A stretch of 36,689 nt of DNA from an uncultured Clostridia bacterium (GCA_934636105.1 CAKTZR010000024.1:1-36689); one strand, 5' to 3'; positions 15,275 to 23,537 are shown, counted from the stretch's first letter. The notes: generated from the sequence alone by a model not told the origin. Numbers and translations: made by a program.

Positions 15275-16417
15275 TCACCCCTCAAGCTTCGCGCGAATCT
15301 CCGCTTCCGTGCCGGAGGAAAGAACGCCCTGCGTCATGTCCTTCGGCCCACCGCCCTTGCCGCCAAACGCCGCACAGAGCGCCTTGGTCATCGGGCAGAC
15401 ATCCTCCGTCGCGGAGGACATGGCGAAGCTCCAGCCCTCCTCGCGCGGAATGAGCACCAGCGCCAGCTTCGCGCCCTCGGCCAGCTGCCCCGCCGCCTTG
15501 CGCGCCTGCGATGCGGGCAGCGCGCCGCACGCCACAACGCGGATTTCCCTGTCCATCTCCTTCTGCGCCATCAGCTCAAAGATGCGCAGGCCCAGCGCGT
15601 CGCTCTGCGCGCGCAGACGGTCGCGCTCGCCAAGCAGACGCTCCACCGCGCCGGAAAGCTCCTCCGTCGGCACGGAAAGCGCATGCCCCGCCGCCTTGGC
15701 CTGGTCAAACAGCGCATTTTCGTATTCCAGCGCGCGGCGGCCGCAAAGGATGGATACGCGCACGCCGCTCTTGTATTTCTGCAAACCGATCACCTTGATC
15801 TGGCCCACACAGCCGGTGGTATGCACATGCGTGCCGCAGCAGGCGCAGGTATCTACGCCCTCGATGCGGACGATGCGCACATCCCCGGCAATTTCTTTTT
15901 TACTGCGGTATTCAATGTTTGCCAGCTCCTCGCGGGAGGGCACAAACGCTTCCACCGGCTGATCGCGCCAGACGGCCTGATTGGCCAGCAGCTCCACGCG
16001 GTGCGCATCTTCCTCGGTCAGCATGCCGTTGAAATCCATCGTCACAGCTTCCGTGCCGATGTGGAAGCCCACGTTGTCATAACCGAAAAGCCCGTGCACC
16101 AGACCGGAAAACATGTGCTCGCCGCTGTGCTGCTGCATCATATCCAGCCGGCGCACCGCATCCACATGGCCGCTCACCTCGCAGCCCACCGCCAGTGGGC
16201 CGCTAACCAGATGCTCCACCTCGCCGTTCACCTCGTGCGCATCGAGCACCTGCACATCGCCCAGCGTGCCGTGATCCGCGCCCTGGCCACCGCCCTCCGG
16301 GAAAAACGCCGTTTGATCCAGCGTGACGACCCAGCCCTTTTCCCGCTGCTCACAGGTTTTCACCACGGCGGAAAATTCCAGCATATCCACATCTTGATCA
16401 TATAATCTGACGGTCAT
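15275..16417 (-). CDS. alanyl-tRNA editing protein, AlaX-L type with DHHA1 domain
   Basis: A 380-residue free-standing editing protein that deacylates Ser- or Gly-tRNA(Ala). The N-terminal editing fold contains FFPEGGGQ, the zinc-site HSGEH (His97/His101) and the second half-site CxxxH at Cys193/His197 in CACCGTH. The C-terminal DHHA1 domain has FGGKGGGPKDMTQG. This is the architecture of AlaX-L rather than AlaX-S/M. The start at 16417 is preceded by GAGGAGG; the frame is open farther but would cross the promoter. It reads towards the hairpin array at its 3' end. Confidence 0.9.
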   Translation of the reverse strand: MTVRLYDQDVDMLEFSAVVKTCEQREKGWVVTLDQTAFFPEGGGQGADHGTLGDVQVLDAHEVNGEVEHLVSGPLAVGCEVSGHVDAVRRLDMMQQHSGEHMFSGLVHGLFGYDNVGFHIGTEAVTMDFNGMLTEEDAHRVELLANQAVWRDQPVEAFVPSREELANIEYRSKKEIAGDVRIVRIEGVDTCACCGTHVHTTGCVGQIKVIGLQKYKSGVRVSILCGRRALEYENALFDQAKAAGHALSVPTEELSGAVERLLGERDRLRAQSDALGLRIFELMAQKEMDREIRVVACGALPASQARKAAGQLAEGAKLALVLIPREEGWSFAMSSATEDVCPMTKALCAAFGGKGGGPKDMTQGVLSSGTEAEIRAKLEG

Positions 16418-16448
16418 GACAGACCCTCCTCTGCATCGTTTTTTTCTT

Positions 16449-16477
16449 ATTGTAGCACAGGGCGTAGCAAAGTTCAA
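16449..16477 (-). promoter_or_regulatory. alaX promoter
   Basis: On the minus strand, TTGAAC (16477-16472), 17-bp spacer and TACAAT (16454-16449) with TG one base upstream (extended -10). Confidence 0.75.
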
Positions 16478-16503
16478 ATGAACCGACGGCGTCAAAAAAA
16501 GAT

Positions 16504-16533
16504 TTGTCGCCCGCTTTGCGGATGTGTTATAAT
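16504..16533 (+). promoter_or_regulatory. promoter of the cytidylate-kinase-like/patatin pair
   Basis: Extended -10 TGTTATAAT (TATAAT at 16528-16533) with TTGTCG (16504-16509) at 18 bp. It diverges from the alaX promoter. Confidence 0.7.
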
Positions 16534-16565
16534 ATAGACAACAACAAGATGAGGAGGTCATCTGT

Positions 16566-17189
16566 ATGCGTAATCCTTTAATCATCACCATTGGTCGTGA
16601 ATATGGCAGCGGCGGCCGCCAAATCGGCGAGCTGGTCGCCAAAACCCTCGGCATCGCTTATTATGATAAACAGCTCATCACTCTGGCCGCGCAAAATAGC
16701 GGCCTGTCCGACGAATTCATCGCCAACAACGAGCAGCGCGTGCGCAGCGGCTTCATGCAGAACCTCGCCGCCAGCGCGGCGTATTCCAGCGGCTTCTTCT
16801 CCAGCCAGTATCTGCCGCTGAGCGAATCCATCTTCATTTCCGAAGCGCAGGTCATCCGCGATATCGCCGCGAAGGAAAGCGCGGTCATCGTCGGCCGCTG
16901 CGCGGACTATATCCTTGCCGGACGCGACAACACCATCAACGTCTTCGTCTATGCGCCGCGCGAGACGCGCGTCAACCGCATCATGGCGCGCCGCAACCTC
17001 AGCGAAGCGGACGCGCTCAAGGCCATCACCACCTCCGACAAGGAGCGCGGCAACCACTATTTCCGCTACACGGATCAGAAATGGGGCAAGGCGCAGAATT
17101 ACGACGTCTGCATCAACTCCGCGCTGATGGGTATTGAAAAGACGGCCGAAATACTCGCCGACATGGCGAAGATCGAGGTCCGCGCCTGA
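16566..17189 (+). CDS. cytidylate kinase-like family protein
   Basis: A 207-residue P-loop kinase-like protein. The phosphate loop is GREYGSGGRQIG near residues 11-22, followed by ESAVIVGRCADYIL and the lid-like VNRIMARRNLSEADAL. This matches the cytidylate kinase-like family (PF13189), widespread in Firmicutes, which differs from true Cmk; its nucleotide substrate is unknown. GGAGG sits 8 nt before the ATG. Its TGA overlaps the ATG of the patatin gene by one base (TGATG), indicating coupled translation and perhaps a shared role. Confidence 0.85.
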   Translation: MRNPLIITIGREYGSGGRQIGELVAKTLGIAYYDKQLITLAAQNSGLSDEFIANNEQRVRSGFMQNLAASAAYSSGFFSSQYLPLSESIFISEAQVIRDIAAKESAVIVGRCADYILAGRDNTINVFVYAPRETRVNRIMARRNLSEADALKAITTSDKERGNHYFRYTDQKWGKAQNYDVCINSALMGIEKTAEILADMAKIEVRA

Positions 17190-18484
17190 TGCGTGCGCTC
17201 GTTCCTTCTGAAACGGCGCTTGTGCTGGGCGGCGGCGGCGCAAAGGGCGCTTACGAGGTCGGCGCCATCGCCGCGCTGGACGAGCTGGGGATCAAGGCAG
17301 GCAGTGTCTTCGGCACATCGGTCGGCGCGCTGCACGCGGCAATGTATGCGCAGGGCAGCATGGACGCGGCGGCGGCGCTCTGGGATAACATCCGCCTGAG
17401 CGACGTGGTCAGCGAGGAAAGCCTGGCCATTGCGGACGACGCGGAAAACATCTTCGACCATCCGGAAAAACTGCTTGAATTCATCACCCGCTATGCGCAG
17501 AAAAAGGGCGTGGATGTTTCCCCGCTGATGGAAATTCTGCACAAGCTGATCGACGAGGACAAAATCCGCCGCGGCGGCGTGCAGCTGGGCGTGGTCACCA
17601 CGCGCTTTCCGTCGCTGGCGATGGTCGAGAAGCGGCTTGAGGATATGGAAACCGGTTCTTTGATCGACTGGCTGATGGCCAGCGCTTCCTGTTTCCCGAT
17701 TTTCCCGATGAAGCAGGTCGGCGGCGACCGCTATATCGACGGCGGCTTCTGCGACAACACGCCGGTTGAAATGGCCGTTCGGAGCGGCGCGCGGGATATC
17801 ATCGCCATCGACATTGGCAAGCACCGTTCCCATACGCAGTATGACCGCAGGCCGAATATCACCTATATCCGCACTTCCCAGCCGCTCGGCGGCCTGCTGA
17901 CTCTGGACAGCGCGCTTTCCGCGAGGAACCGCGTGCTCGGCTACAACGACGTGATGCGCGCATTCGGCCGCATGCGCGGCGTATCTTATTCGTTTGACGC
18001 GTTGGATGCGCAGGCGCTCTATGCCCGTGCGCAGGACTACGTCGTTCATCTCACGCAGCTTGAAATGGCGTTCACCCACTCCAACGCGCTGACCCGGACG
18101 CGGGAAAGCGCCGCGCCGTTCTTCTCCCTGCTGGAAGAAGATCTGCCGGAAAAGGCCGACTGCATCGACTATTTCCTCCGCGGCTGCGAGCTTTGCGCGC
18201 AGATTGCGGAGGTCAACCCGGCGCAGGTGCTGACGTTTTCTGCGCTTCGCGACGAGCTGCATGCGCGTCTGCCGCTGGAAAAGGCGGAATCCATGCTCGG
18301 CTCGCTGCTCGGCGGCCGGGTCGGCGTGCTCTTTGCTAAGCCGCAGATTGACCGCAGGCTGGTCATCTCCTGCCTGTATCATCTGCTGCTACGCGAAGGC
18401 TCGTTCTCGCCGCTGGCGCTTCGCACGCTGTATGCTTTCCCGAAGGAAATGCTCTGCGCGCTGACGCTGCGGAATATCCTCTGA
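17189..18484 (+). CDS. patatin-like phospholipase (RssA family)
   Basis: A 431-residue serine lipase-like protein. The N-terminal patatin domain shows the oxyanion loop GGGGAKGAYEVG (14-25), the nucleophile GTSVGA with Ser44, and the dyad Asp184 in DGGFCDNTP, so the Ser-Asp catalytic pair is intact. The C-terminal ~170 residues have no recognised domain and are rich in helix-forming sequence. No signal peptide or membrane segment is obvious, so it is probably cytosolic, acting on lipid acyl esters. It is co-translated with the upstream cytidylate-kinase-like gene and closed by a strong terminator. Confidence 0.88.
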   Translation: MRALVPSETALVLGGGGAKGAYEVGAIAALDELGIKAGSVFGTSVGALHAAMYAQGSMDAAAALWDNIRLSDVVSEESLAIADDAENIFDHPEKLLEFITRYAQKKGVDVSPLMEILHKLIDEDKIRRGGVQLGVVTTRFPSLAMVEKRLEDMETGSLIDWLMASASCFPIFPMKQVGGDRYIDGGFCDNTPVEMAVRSGARDIIAIDIGKHRSHTQYDRRPNITYIRTSQPLGGLLTLDSALSARNRVLGYNDVMRAFGRMRGVSYSFDALDAQALYARAQDYVVHLTQLEMAFTHSNALTRTRESAAPFFSLLEEDLPEKADCIDYFLRGCELCAQIAEVNPAQVLTFSALRDELHARLPLEKAESMLGSLLGGRVGVLFAKPQIDRRLVISCLYHLLLREGSFSPLALRTLYAFPKEMLCALTLRNIL

Positions 18485-18502
18485 TTGTATTTTTTCAGAC
18501 AG

Positions 18503-18552
18503 AAGAAACCTCTCCCTTTTCCCGGCAAAAACCGGAAGGGGAGAGGTTTCTT
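18503..18552. terminator. strong bidirectional terminator
   Basis: AAGAAACCTCTCCC (18503-18516) pairs perfectly with GGGAGAGGTTTCTT (18539-18552), and the inner CCGG pair extends the stem. It lies between the convergent patatin gene and the ABC-transporter remnant. Confidence 0.85.
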
Positions 18553-18576
18553 GATTCTGCTTAATGCTTTACGCCT

Positions 18577-18869
18577 TTATATCTTCCATCCCTCGGCCTC
18601 TTTGCGTCCGCCGACGAAATCCGCATAGATGCCGGGCTGAATGCCTTGATGACCTCGATGCCGTCGATATATTCGATCATCGCGCTGCTCATCTCGCCCG
18701 TCGTCTTGACCGCGCCCTCGTAATCCTTCGCATAGCCGCCCATGACCATCGCCATGAACGCAGCCGCAATCGGGAACACGGCCAGCGCCAGCGCGACGGC
18801 GGCAATCAATCGCCCGTGCTCGCTCTGCCCCAGTTCCCAAATGCGCCCCACCGGGCTTTGTTTTTTCAT
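18577..18869 (-). pseudogene. internally deleted ABC transporter (permease-ATPase) remnant
   Basis: Three separate parts of an exporter-type half transporter are joined. They are an N-terminus (MKKQSPVGRIWELGQSEHGR), a mid-membrane-domain piece (GGYAKDYEGAVKTTGEMSSA, then EYIDGIEVIKAF) and, after a frame change near 18630, the C-terminal end YADFVGGRKEAEGWKI. The whole nucleotide-binding domain (Walker A, signature, Walker B) and most membrane helices are missing. About 100 codons remain of an expected ~580. A good GGAGGTG still precedes the ATG. It follows the TetR gene, a usual regulator-ABC order. Confidence 0.8.
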
Positions 18870-18946
18870 GGTTCATACACCTCCTTCATTAGTTTGACCT
18901 AACAGACGTATGAATGGAAGGGCCGCCCTTCGGCAGCCCAATCGGA

Positions 18947-19570
18947 TTATTTCTGCGGAAAGAAGGTGGCTTCAAACCCCGTTCGGTGATAGCGGCTCAG
19001 CAGCTGGATATACTCCGCCGCCTCCTGACGGCTCATGCCGTGGCGGATCACCTCAAAAATGCTTTCAAACCGTGAGGTTATGACGATGTGGAGCAGCTTT
19101 TCCGTCGTCGCGTCGCCCATGTGCGTGGGATAGCCGACGGTTTCCATATATCGGTACGTATATTCCACCTCGATGCGCACCAGCTCATCGACGAAGTTGT
19201 GGAACCGCGTGCCATAGGAAGCATCCAGCAGCAGGCGAAATTCATCCAGATGGTCATACATGTAATCGACCAGTTCCGCCGTGCCGCCGTCGGCATATTC
19301 GGCCATGTGCGCCGTCTGCTCGTCGCTGTTCATCTGGCAGAAGGCTTCCTGAATTTTCAAAAACCGCTCGGTCATCTGGCTGAGCGCCGGCTCGACGATG
19401 GCGGAAAACAGCCCCTCCTTGTCCCCGAATCGGACATAGATGGAATTGGTGCTCGTCTCTGCCGCCGCCGCGATGGTGCGCAGCGACGCATCCGTATACC
19501 CCTTATCCAGAAACTCCGCTTTGGCGCAGGCGAGAATCCGCTCCGAAACGCCCTCAATCTGTTTGGCCAC
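18947..19570 (-). CDS. TetR/AcrR-family repressor
   Basis: A 207-residue regulator. The N-terminal helix-turn-helix reads ILACAKAEFLDKGYTDASLR, then TIAAAAETSTNSIYVRFGDK and EGLF. The C-terminal ~150 residues form a ligand domain of unknown specificity. It starts with GTG behind GGAGG. A consensus promoter and two overlapping palindromes lie directly upstream, so it is probably autoregulated. Its downstream neighbour, an ABC transporter, is now deleted to a remnant, so its original target may be lost. Confidence 0.9.
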   Translation of the reverse strand: MAKQIEGVSERILACAKAEFLDKGYTDASLRTIAAAAETSTNSIYVRFGDKEGLFSAIVEPALSQMTERFLKIQEAFCQMNSDEQTAHMAEYADGGTAELVDYMYDHLDEFRLLLDASYGTRFHNFVDELVRIEVEYTYRYMETVGYPTHMGDATTEKLLHIVITSRFESIFEVIRHGMSRQEAAEYIQLLSRYHRTGFEATFFPQK

Positions 19571-19583
19571 GTTTTATCCTCCA

Positions 19584-19612
19584 TTCATAACATCGTTATG
19601 AAACGACGTTTC
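19584..19612. promoter_or_regulatory. probable TetR operator: two overlapping palindromes
   Basis: TTCATAAC-ATC-GTTATGAA (19584-19602) overlaps GAAACG-A-CGTTTC (19600-19612). Both lie between the TetR -10 and start codon, as expected for autorepression. Confidence 0.7.
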
Positions 19613-20267
19613 GCATTATACTCAAAAAGGACGGCCTGTCAAGAGCCGACAGACCGAATTTTTTCATTTTTAAAAATCCAGCCGAACGGTTCGCCGCGTC
19701 AAAGACGAGCCGTCCGCCGGGGAACGCCGCCGCCATCGCGCAGACCAGCGCCCTGACCCGCTCGGTCAGGAAATAATAAAACACGCCCGCCGCGAAAAAC
19801 ACCGCGCCGCCGCTCGCATCGATGCGCGCAAACCACGACGTGTCGTTCAAATCGCAGCCGATGTTGGTTTCCCGCTCTCCGGCCGGAAGCAGCGCGTCGC
19901 GCACGGCGATTACATCCGGAAAATCGATATTATAGATTTTGCAGGCGCCGTTGTCGCAGGCGCGCCCCGTGTCATCCAGCCCGCAGCCGAGGTTGACCAC
20001 CGCCGCGTTCGGGTGCGTCTTCAGATAGTCCCGCACCTCCCACGCAAGGTCGCTCTGCCGCATGGCGACTTCCAGAAAGCCGAAGCGGTGCATGACGCTT
20101 TGGGTCTTTTCCGCCAGCGCGGAAAAATCGTAATCCACCTGATCGATCAGCCGAAGCGCCGTTTCGTCCCGATAAATCTGCGGGTACAGCTGCGAGCACA
20201 TTTTGCGCCCATACAATGGGATGACCAGCGTCTCCTGCACGGTGTTCTTTTCGATGGGATATTTCAT
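19596..20267 (-). pseudogene. 3'-truncated SAM-dependent methyltransferase (LCM-like)
   Basis: Reads MKYPIEKNTVQETLVIPLYG, then the SAM-binding VVNLGCGLDDTG, NIDFPDV, a second acidic segment and GGRLVFDAANRSAG. This matches class I methyltransferases of the leucine carboxyl methyltransferase/tetracenomycin type. After about residue 200 (about 19670) the frame runs into the TetR promoter and operator and stops there; the usual C-terminal strands are absent. Its start overlaps the upstream hydrolase stop by 4 nt (ATGA). The SAM site is complete, so residual activity cannot be excluded, but the end is clearly replaced. Confidence 0.75.
19615..19642 (-). promoter_or_regulatory. consensus promoter of the TetR gene
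   Basis: On the minus strand, TTGACA (19642-19637), 16-bp spacer and TATAAT (19620-19615), both perfect. It lies within the 3' end of the truncated methyltransferase frame. Confidence 0.85.
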
Positions 20268-21058
20268 GGTGTTTTCCTTTCTGATTCCCGCCGCAAAACA
20301 GGCAAGTCGGGCAGGCTTCCCGTTTCGATGATGTTTTCCAGCATGCCCGCAAAGCCCTGCGGATTTTGGATTTGAAACTGCATGTGATTCATCTGCTCAA
20401 ACACCGGAAAATGCCCCTGCGGATAAGCCCGCATCACCGCGTCGCTGTATTTGAAATGATCCTCGATGCTGCCAAATTCAAAGAAGCATCGCGCCTGCAC
20501 ATCCTCCGGCAGGGCCGGGAAGGGCTTATCCTCCAAACTGTCCGCCAGCTGGCGGCGCAGATTGCCGTAGGTCAGCGCCTGCCCCGCCGCGATGAAATAG
20601 GGCTTGATCGCGTCGTCGTCGCACCACATGATCTTCTTGAGCGTTCCGCCCTTCGACCAATACAGGCTCTTAATCGCCAGATAGAGGAACGGCGTCATCA
20701 CGCGCCGCAGGCCCCGGCCGATCTGCGCGAACTGCCCGCCGTCAAAAAAGACGTGCCCCACAGGCAGATGCGTCGAGGTCAGAAACGCCATCGCCAAATC
20801 CGCACCGATGGAGGAAGCGACGACCAGCGCCAGCTTTTCCACGCCCTTTTCGCGCAGAAACGCTTCCACCTGCCGCACCTCGTCCGCCTTGCTCACGTAT
20901 TTCTGCCCCGCGCAATAGACGGTGGAGGTCGGCAGGATGCAGAAATACCGCGCCTGCAAGGCCTTGGCCACAGGCTCGCTGCTCGCCCCGGTTACGCCCA
21001 TCGCGTGAAAAAACAGAACGGCGGGGCGCTTTGCGTCGCCCAGCGTTTCAAATTGCAT
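20264..21058 (-). CDS. alpha/beta hydrolase
   Basis: A 264-residue alpha/beta-hydrolase-fold protein. The oxyanion-region segment is LFFHAMGVTG (about 15-24), the nucleophile elbow is VVASSIGADLAM (Ser near residue 100) and a C-terminal NHMQFQ supplies a possible catalytic His. The substrate is unknown. It belongs to the minus-strand operon 23429-19596, 13 bp after the ATC-hydrolase-family gene, and overlaps the methyltransferase start by 4 nt. Two sibling hydrolases, one in this operon and truncated ones at 9.8-10.3 kb, suggest this genome carries many such genes. Confidence 0.82.
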   Translation of the reverse strand: MQFETLGDAKRPAVLFFHAMGVTGASSEPVAKALQARYFCILPTSTVYCAGQKYVSKADEVRQVEAFLREKGVEKLALVVASSIGADLAMAFLTSTHLPVGHVFFDGGQFAQIGRGLRRVMTPFLYLAIKSLYWSKGGTLKKIMWCDDDAIKPYFIAAGQALTYGNLRRQLADSLEDKPFPALPEDVQARCFFEFGSIEDHFKYSDAVMRAYPQGHFPVFEQMNHMQFQIQNPQGFAGMLENIIETGSLPDLPVLRRESERKTP

Positions 21059-21071
21059 GTTGCTTCCCCCT

Positions 21072-21776
21072 TTACCGATTTCTGCGGTAGCCCGCTTCGT
21101 CGCGGTATTCCGGGTGCGCGCTCAAAAACGCTTCATCCTTATCTCCGCAGATGGTATAGTCGCACTTGCAGCCGTTGGCGCAGGTCGTCGTGCGCACCAG
21201 CCGCGCGTGAATCAGTTCCATGGCCGTGAAATCCGGGTTGCAGAGTGCGGGCATGACCTCCAGCAGGCCGTGCTTTTTTGCAAACTCCGCCGTCGGGCAC
21301 TCGGTGAACTCGTAATAAATGGGCTTGCCCTTTTCAAACGGCGCGACGTTCATCTTGAAATCGCCCCATTTGTCGCACTGCTTCTTGGCGTTCGAAAATG
21401 CAAAGTGCAAAAGCCGCTTGAAAATCGGCTTGTTGCAGTCCACAAATTTCAGCTTGCGGAAGGAGGTCAAAAAGAGGTCGCCCTCCATCTGCTCGATCTC
21501 CTCCAGACTGGTCACGGCTTTGCAGACGACGTAATACGCCATCAGCGCGACGCAGTCATAGTTGCCGCCCGCGCCATTGTGAAAGTTCTTGCTGCCGCCG
21601 AGGTCGGTGCGCCAGTCGGAAAGAAAGGTTTCGTATTGCTTCTGCACCCGCGTCCAGACGGCTTCCCGCTCGTCTTCGGGATAATGCAGCGCGATCTTGC
21701 TTTGAATCTGCGCCTTGCAGGGTTTGGAATAGAGCACGTGACAGGTCAAATCAATGTTCAGTTCGCTGTCTTTCAT
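21072..21776 (-). CDS. L-2-amino-thiazoline-4-carboxylic acid hydrolase family protein
   Basis: A 234-residue protein matching the ATC hydrolase family (PF14196), named for enzymes opening L-2-amino-thiazoline-4-carboxylate on the way to L-cysteine in Pseudomonas. The family-like C-terminal block is HARLVRTTTCANGCKCDYTI, with three Cys. Most clostridial members have no proven activity, so the name is by family only. AAGGG lies 7 nt before the ATG. It sits in the operon between an HSL-type esterase and an alpha/beta hydrolase. Confidence 0.75.
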   Translation of the reverse strand: MKDSELNIDLTCHVLYSKPCKAQIQSKIALHYPEDEREAVWTRVQKQYETFLSDWRTDLGGSKNFHNGAGGNYDCVALMAYYVVCKAVTSLEEIEQMEGDLFLTSFRKLKFVDCNKPIFKRLLHFAFSNAKKQCDKWGDFKMNVAPFEKGKPIYYEFTECPTAEFAKKHGLLEVMPALCNPDFTAMELIHARLVRTTTCANGCKCDYTICGDKDEAFLSAHPEYRDEAGYRRNR

Positions 21777-21806
21777 CGCAATCCCTTATTTCTTCAACAT
21801 GTCGGT

Positions 21807-21822
21807 TCAAGCATATGCTTGA
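21807..21822. promoter_or_regulatory. 16-bp perfect palindrome
   Basis: TCAAGCATATGCTTGA is a perfect palindrome 31 bp upstream of the ATC-hydrolase-family start. It could be an operator; no good promoter was seen beside it. Confidence 0.5.
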
Positions 21823-21835
21823 TTCTGTTTAAGCG

Positions 21836-21871
21836 GCTGTTCTCCCCCCTTCCGGAAAAGAACAGCTTTTT
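21836..21871 (+). terminator. intra-operon hairpin resembling a plus-strand terminator
   Basis: GCTGTTCT (21836-21843) pairs with AGAACAGC (21859-21866), followed by TTTTT on the plus strand. The genes on both sides are on the minus strand, where there is no T run, so it may block antisense transcripts or stabilise mRNA. Confidence 0.5.
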
Positions 21872-21880
21872 CATATGCAG

Positions 21881-22786
21881 TTATTTTTTCAAAAACTCCA
21901 CGATTTGGGCGAAATCCTCTCTGGCCTCTTTGAAATACGGCAGCATGCAGTAGCAATGCACCATGCCCGGCCGGGCGAACATCGTATACGGCACGCCCGC
22001 GCGCCTGCACGCGTCCTCAAACTCCGGCCTTGCGCCGTAGAGCGCTTCGTCCGCGCTGTAAAAGAAGTGGATATCGCCCACGCCCGTGTAATCGCCGCGG
22101 GAAACGGAGAGCATATAATCCGGAACGTTGGCGCGGCCGTGGCGCATGAAGGTTTCCAGCTTGTCCAGATGATCCGCATCGACGGAAACATCGCGGTCGT
22201 TCAGCTCGTGCATGCGGCGCTTCTCCTCGTCATTCCACGGCACTTCGCCCGGCGACACCGCGACGATGTGACGCGGCTGGGCAAGCGGGCGGCCCAGCGC
22301 GTTGTTGTGCGCCGCAAGGCCCAGCGCCAGCATGCCGCCGGAGGAGAAGCCGCAGGCGCTGACGTTGCCGTCGCCATACAGCAGGAGCATCTGCCGATAG
22401 CACTCGTAGACCATGTCGTAGCTCTCCGTGATGCAGTGATCCACGCACAGCGGATAGGCGGGGAACCACACGTCGCAGCCCGTTTCCCGGCACAGCTTGC
22501 GGATCACGGGAATATCGCCCTTATCCGAGCCGATGAGCATGCCGCCGCCAAAGAAATACAGAATCGCGCGTTTGGAGGGCTGCTCGTTTTCCCGCACAAT
22601 CAGGCAGGGAAAGCCGCGAATCTCCTTTTTCTCATAATGCGCCTTGTTGTCCGTGGGCATATAGAAGCCGCGGTTTTTATTCAGCTTTCGAACCTCCGCC
22701 AGCAGCTCGTCTTCCGGGCGGCTGTACACCTTTTTCACGCCGGAAATTTTGTAAACCGCACGGAACGCCGATGCAAACAAGCTCAT
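21881..22786 (-). CDS. HSL-family alpha/beta hydrolase (esterase)
   Basis: A 301-residue esterase-like enzyme of the hormone-sensitive-lipase/Aes group. The oxyanion loop HGGG is replaced by FGGG (YFFGGGMLIGS, about 78-87), and the nucleophile elbow is GFSSGG with Ser148. A C-terminal Asp/His pair is suggested by SADEALYGAR and GMVHCY. The first ~20 residues (MSLFASAFRAVYKISGVKKV) are amphipathic or weakly hydrophobic and may hold it at the membrane. GAGGAGGG precedes the ATG, just 13 bp after the upstream membrane-protein gene. Substrate unknown. Confidence 0.85.
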   Translation of the reverse strand: MSLFASAFRAVYKISGVKKVYSRPEDELLAEVRKLNKNRGFYMPTDNKAHYEKKEIRGFPCLIVRENEQPSKRAILYFFGGGMLIGSDKGDIPVIRKLCRETGCDVWFPAYPLCVDHCITESYDMVYECYRQMLLLYGDGNVSACGFSSGGMLALGLAAHNNALGRPLAQPRHIVAVSPGEVPWNDEEKRRMHELNDRDVSVDADHLDKLETFMRHGRANVPDYMLSVSRGDYTGVGDIHFFYSADEALYGARPEFEDACRRAGVPYTMFARPGMVHCYCMLPYFKEAREDFAQIVEFLKK

Positions 22787-22799
22787 CGCGCTTCCCTCC

Positions 22800-23429
22800 T
22801 CACATCAAAAAGAACAGACCCGCAAACATAATCGCGCCCGCCAGGTTGCCCGTGCCGACGATACGGAACGCCGCCATCGCCGCAAACAGCGGCAGGGTGT
22901 TGAAGATACCCGCCCAGCGGGGCAGGCTCGTCATCCCCGCGACCACCGGGATCAGAAACGCTGCGGCAAAGACCATCAGCCCGACAAAGCAGGCGATCAT
23001 GGTCGAAGACGTTTTCCTGAAGAACTCGACGATGATCTGCCGCGCTTCCTCCGTCTCGCCCATGCGGATATACATCCATTCCACCGCGCCGCAGAAGACA
23101 TGGTGCGCCACGCCCGGCAGGAAGCTGACGACGCTGCCGATGAACATGATGACGGCGCTCACGGTCGAATACTGCCGCATCCACGCGCACAGCGCCAGAT
23201 AACCCGGAAACATCGCCGTCAGCCCAAACGCGCCGAGCACCATGGACTGCATTGGGTGATCCAGCGGAGTCTTGCCCATCAGCTTCGACAGCCGCTGGTT
23301 GTCGCCGAGCGCCTTGAAATCAAAACGGCCGCCATCCACATAGGTGATGATTCGGTCGCAGTGCCACAGCAACAGATGGCAGACAAACGTGAGCAGCATC
23401 AAGCCCTTGAATACGATTGCGTTTTCCAT
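22800..23429 (-). CDS. six-helix integral membrane protein of unknown function
   Basis: A 209-residue protein with about six hydrophobic segments (near 7-23, 62-84, 88-110, 145-165, 168-188 and 190-209). Polar points are LWHCDRI near the first helix, PGVAHHVFCGAVEW after the third, and a cytosol-facing RMGETEEAR loop. It resembles an uncharacterised clostridial membrane family (possibly DUF6796), but that name is not certain. First gene of the five-gene minus-strand operon and served by a strong promoter. The following esterase begins 13 bp after its stop. Confidence 0.7.
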   Translation of the reverse strand: MENAIVFKGLMLLTFVCHLLLWHCDRIITYVDGGRFDFKALGDNQRLSKLMGKTPLDHPMQSMVLGAFGLTAMFPGYLALCAWMRQYSTVSAVIMFIGSVVSFLPGVAHHVFCGAVEWMYIRMGETEEARQIIVEFFRKTSSTMIACFVGLMVFAAAFLIPVVAGMTSLPRWAGIFNTLPLFAAMAAFRIVGTGNLAGAIMFAGLFFLM

Positions 23430-23466
23430 GTCCGTTTCCCCCTTCGCCCTTGTCCCTCATTCAATC

Positions 23467-23482
23467 GTTAGGCGTTTCTAAC
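23467..23482. promoter_or_regulatory. inverted repeat downstream of the operon promoter
   Basis: GTTAG (23467-23471) and CTAAC (23478-23482) with a 6-bp gap lie just downstream of the -10 of the minus-strand operon, a usual repressor site. Confidence 0.5.
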
Positions 23483-23489
23483 TATCAGC

Positions 23490-23518
23490 ATTATATCAGC
23501 GGCCAAAGGCATTTTCAA
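23490..23518 (-). promoter_or_regulatory. promoter of the membrane protein/hydrolase operon
   Basis: On the minus strand, TTGAAA (23518-23513), 17-bp spacer and TATAAT (23495-23490) with an upstream TG (extended -10). Confidence 0.85.
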
Positions 23519-23537
23519 GCGGTTTCTGGCTGCGCAT

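Noticed and set aside
21809..21874. Short minus-strand frame beginning MKKLFFSGRGENS before the ATC-hydrolase-family gene
   Set aside because: About 21 codons with no ribosome site, lying across the hairpin and the 16-bp palindrome; better explained by those structures.
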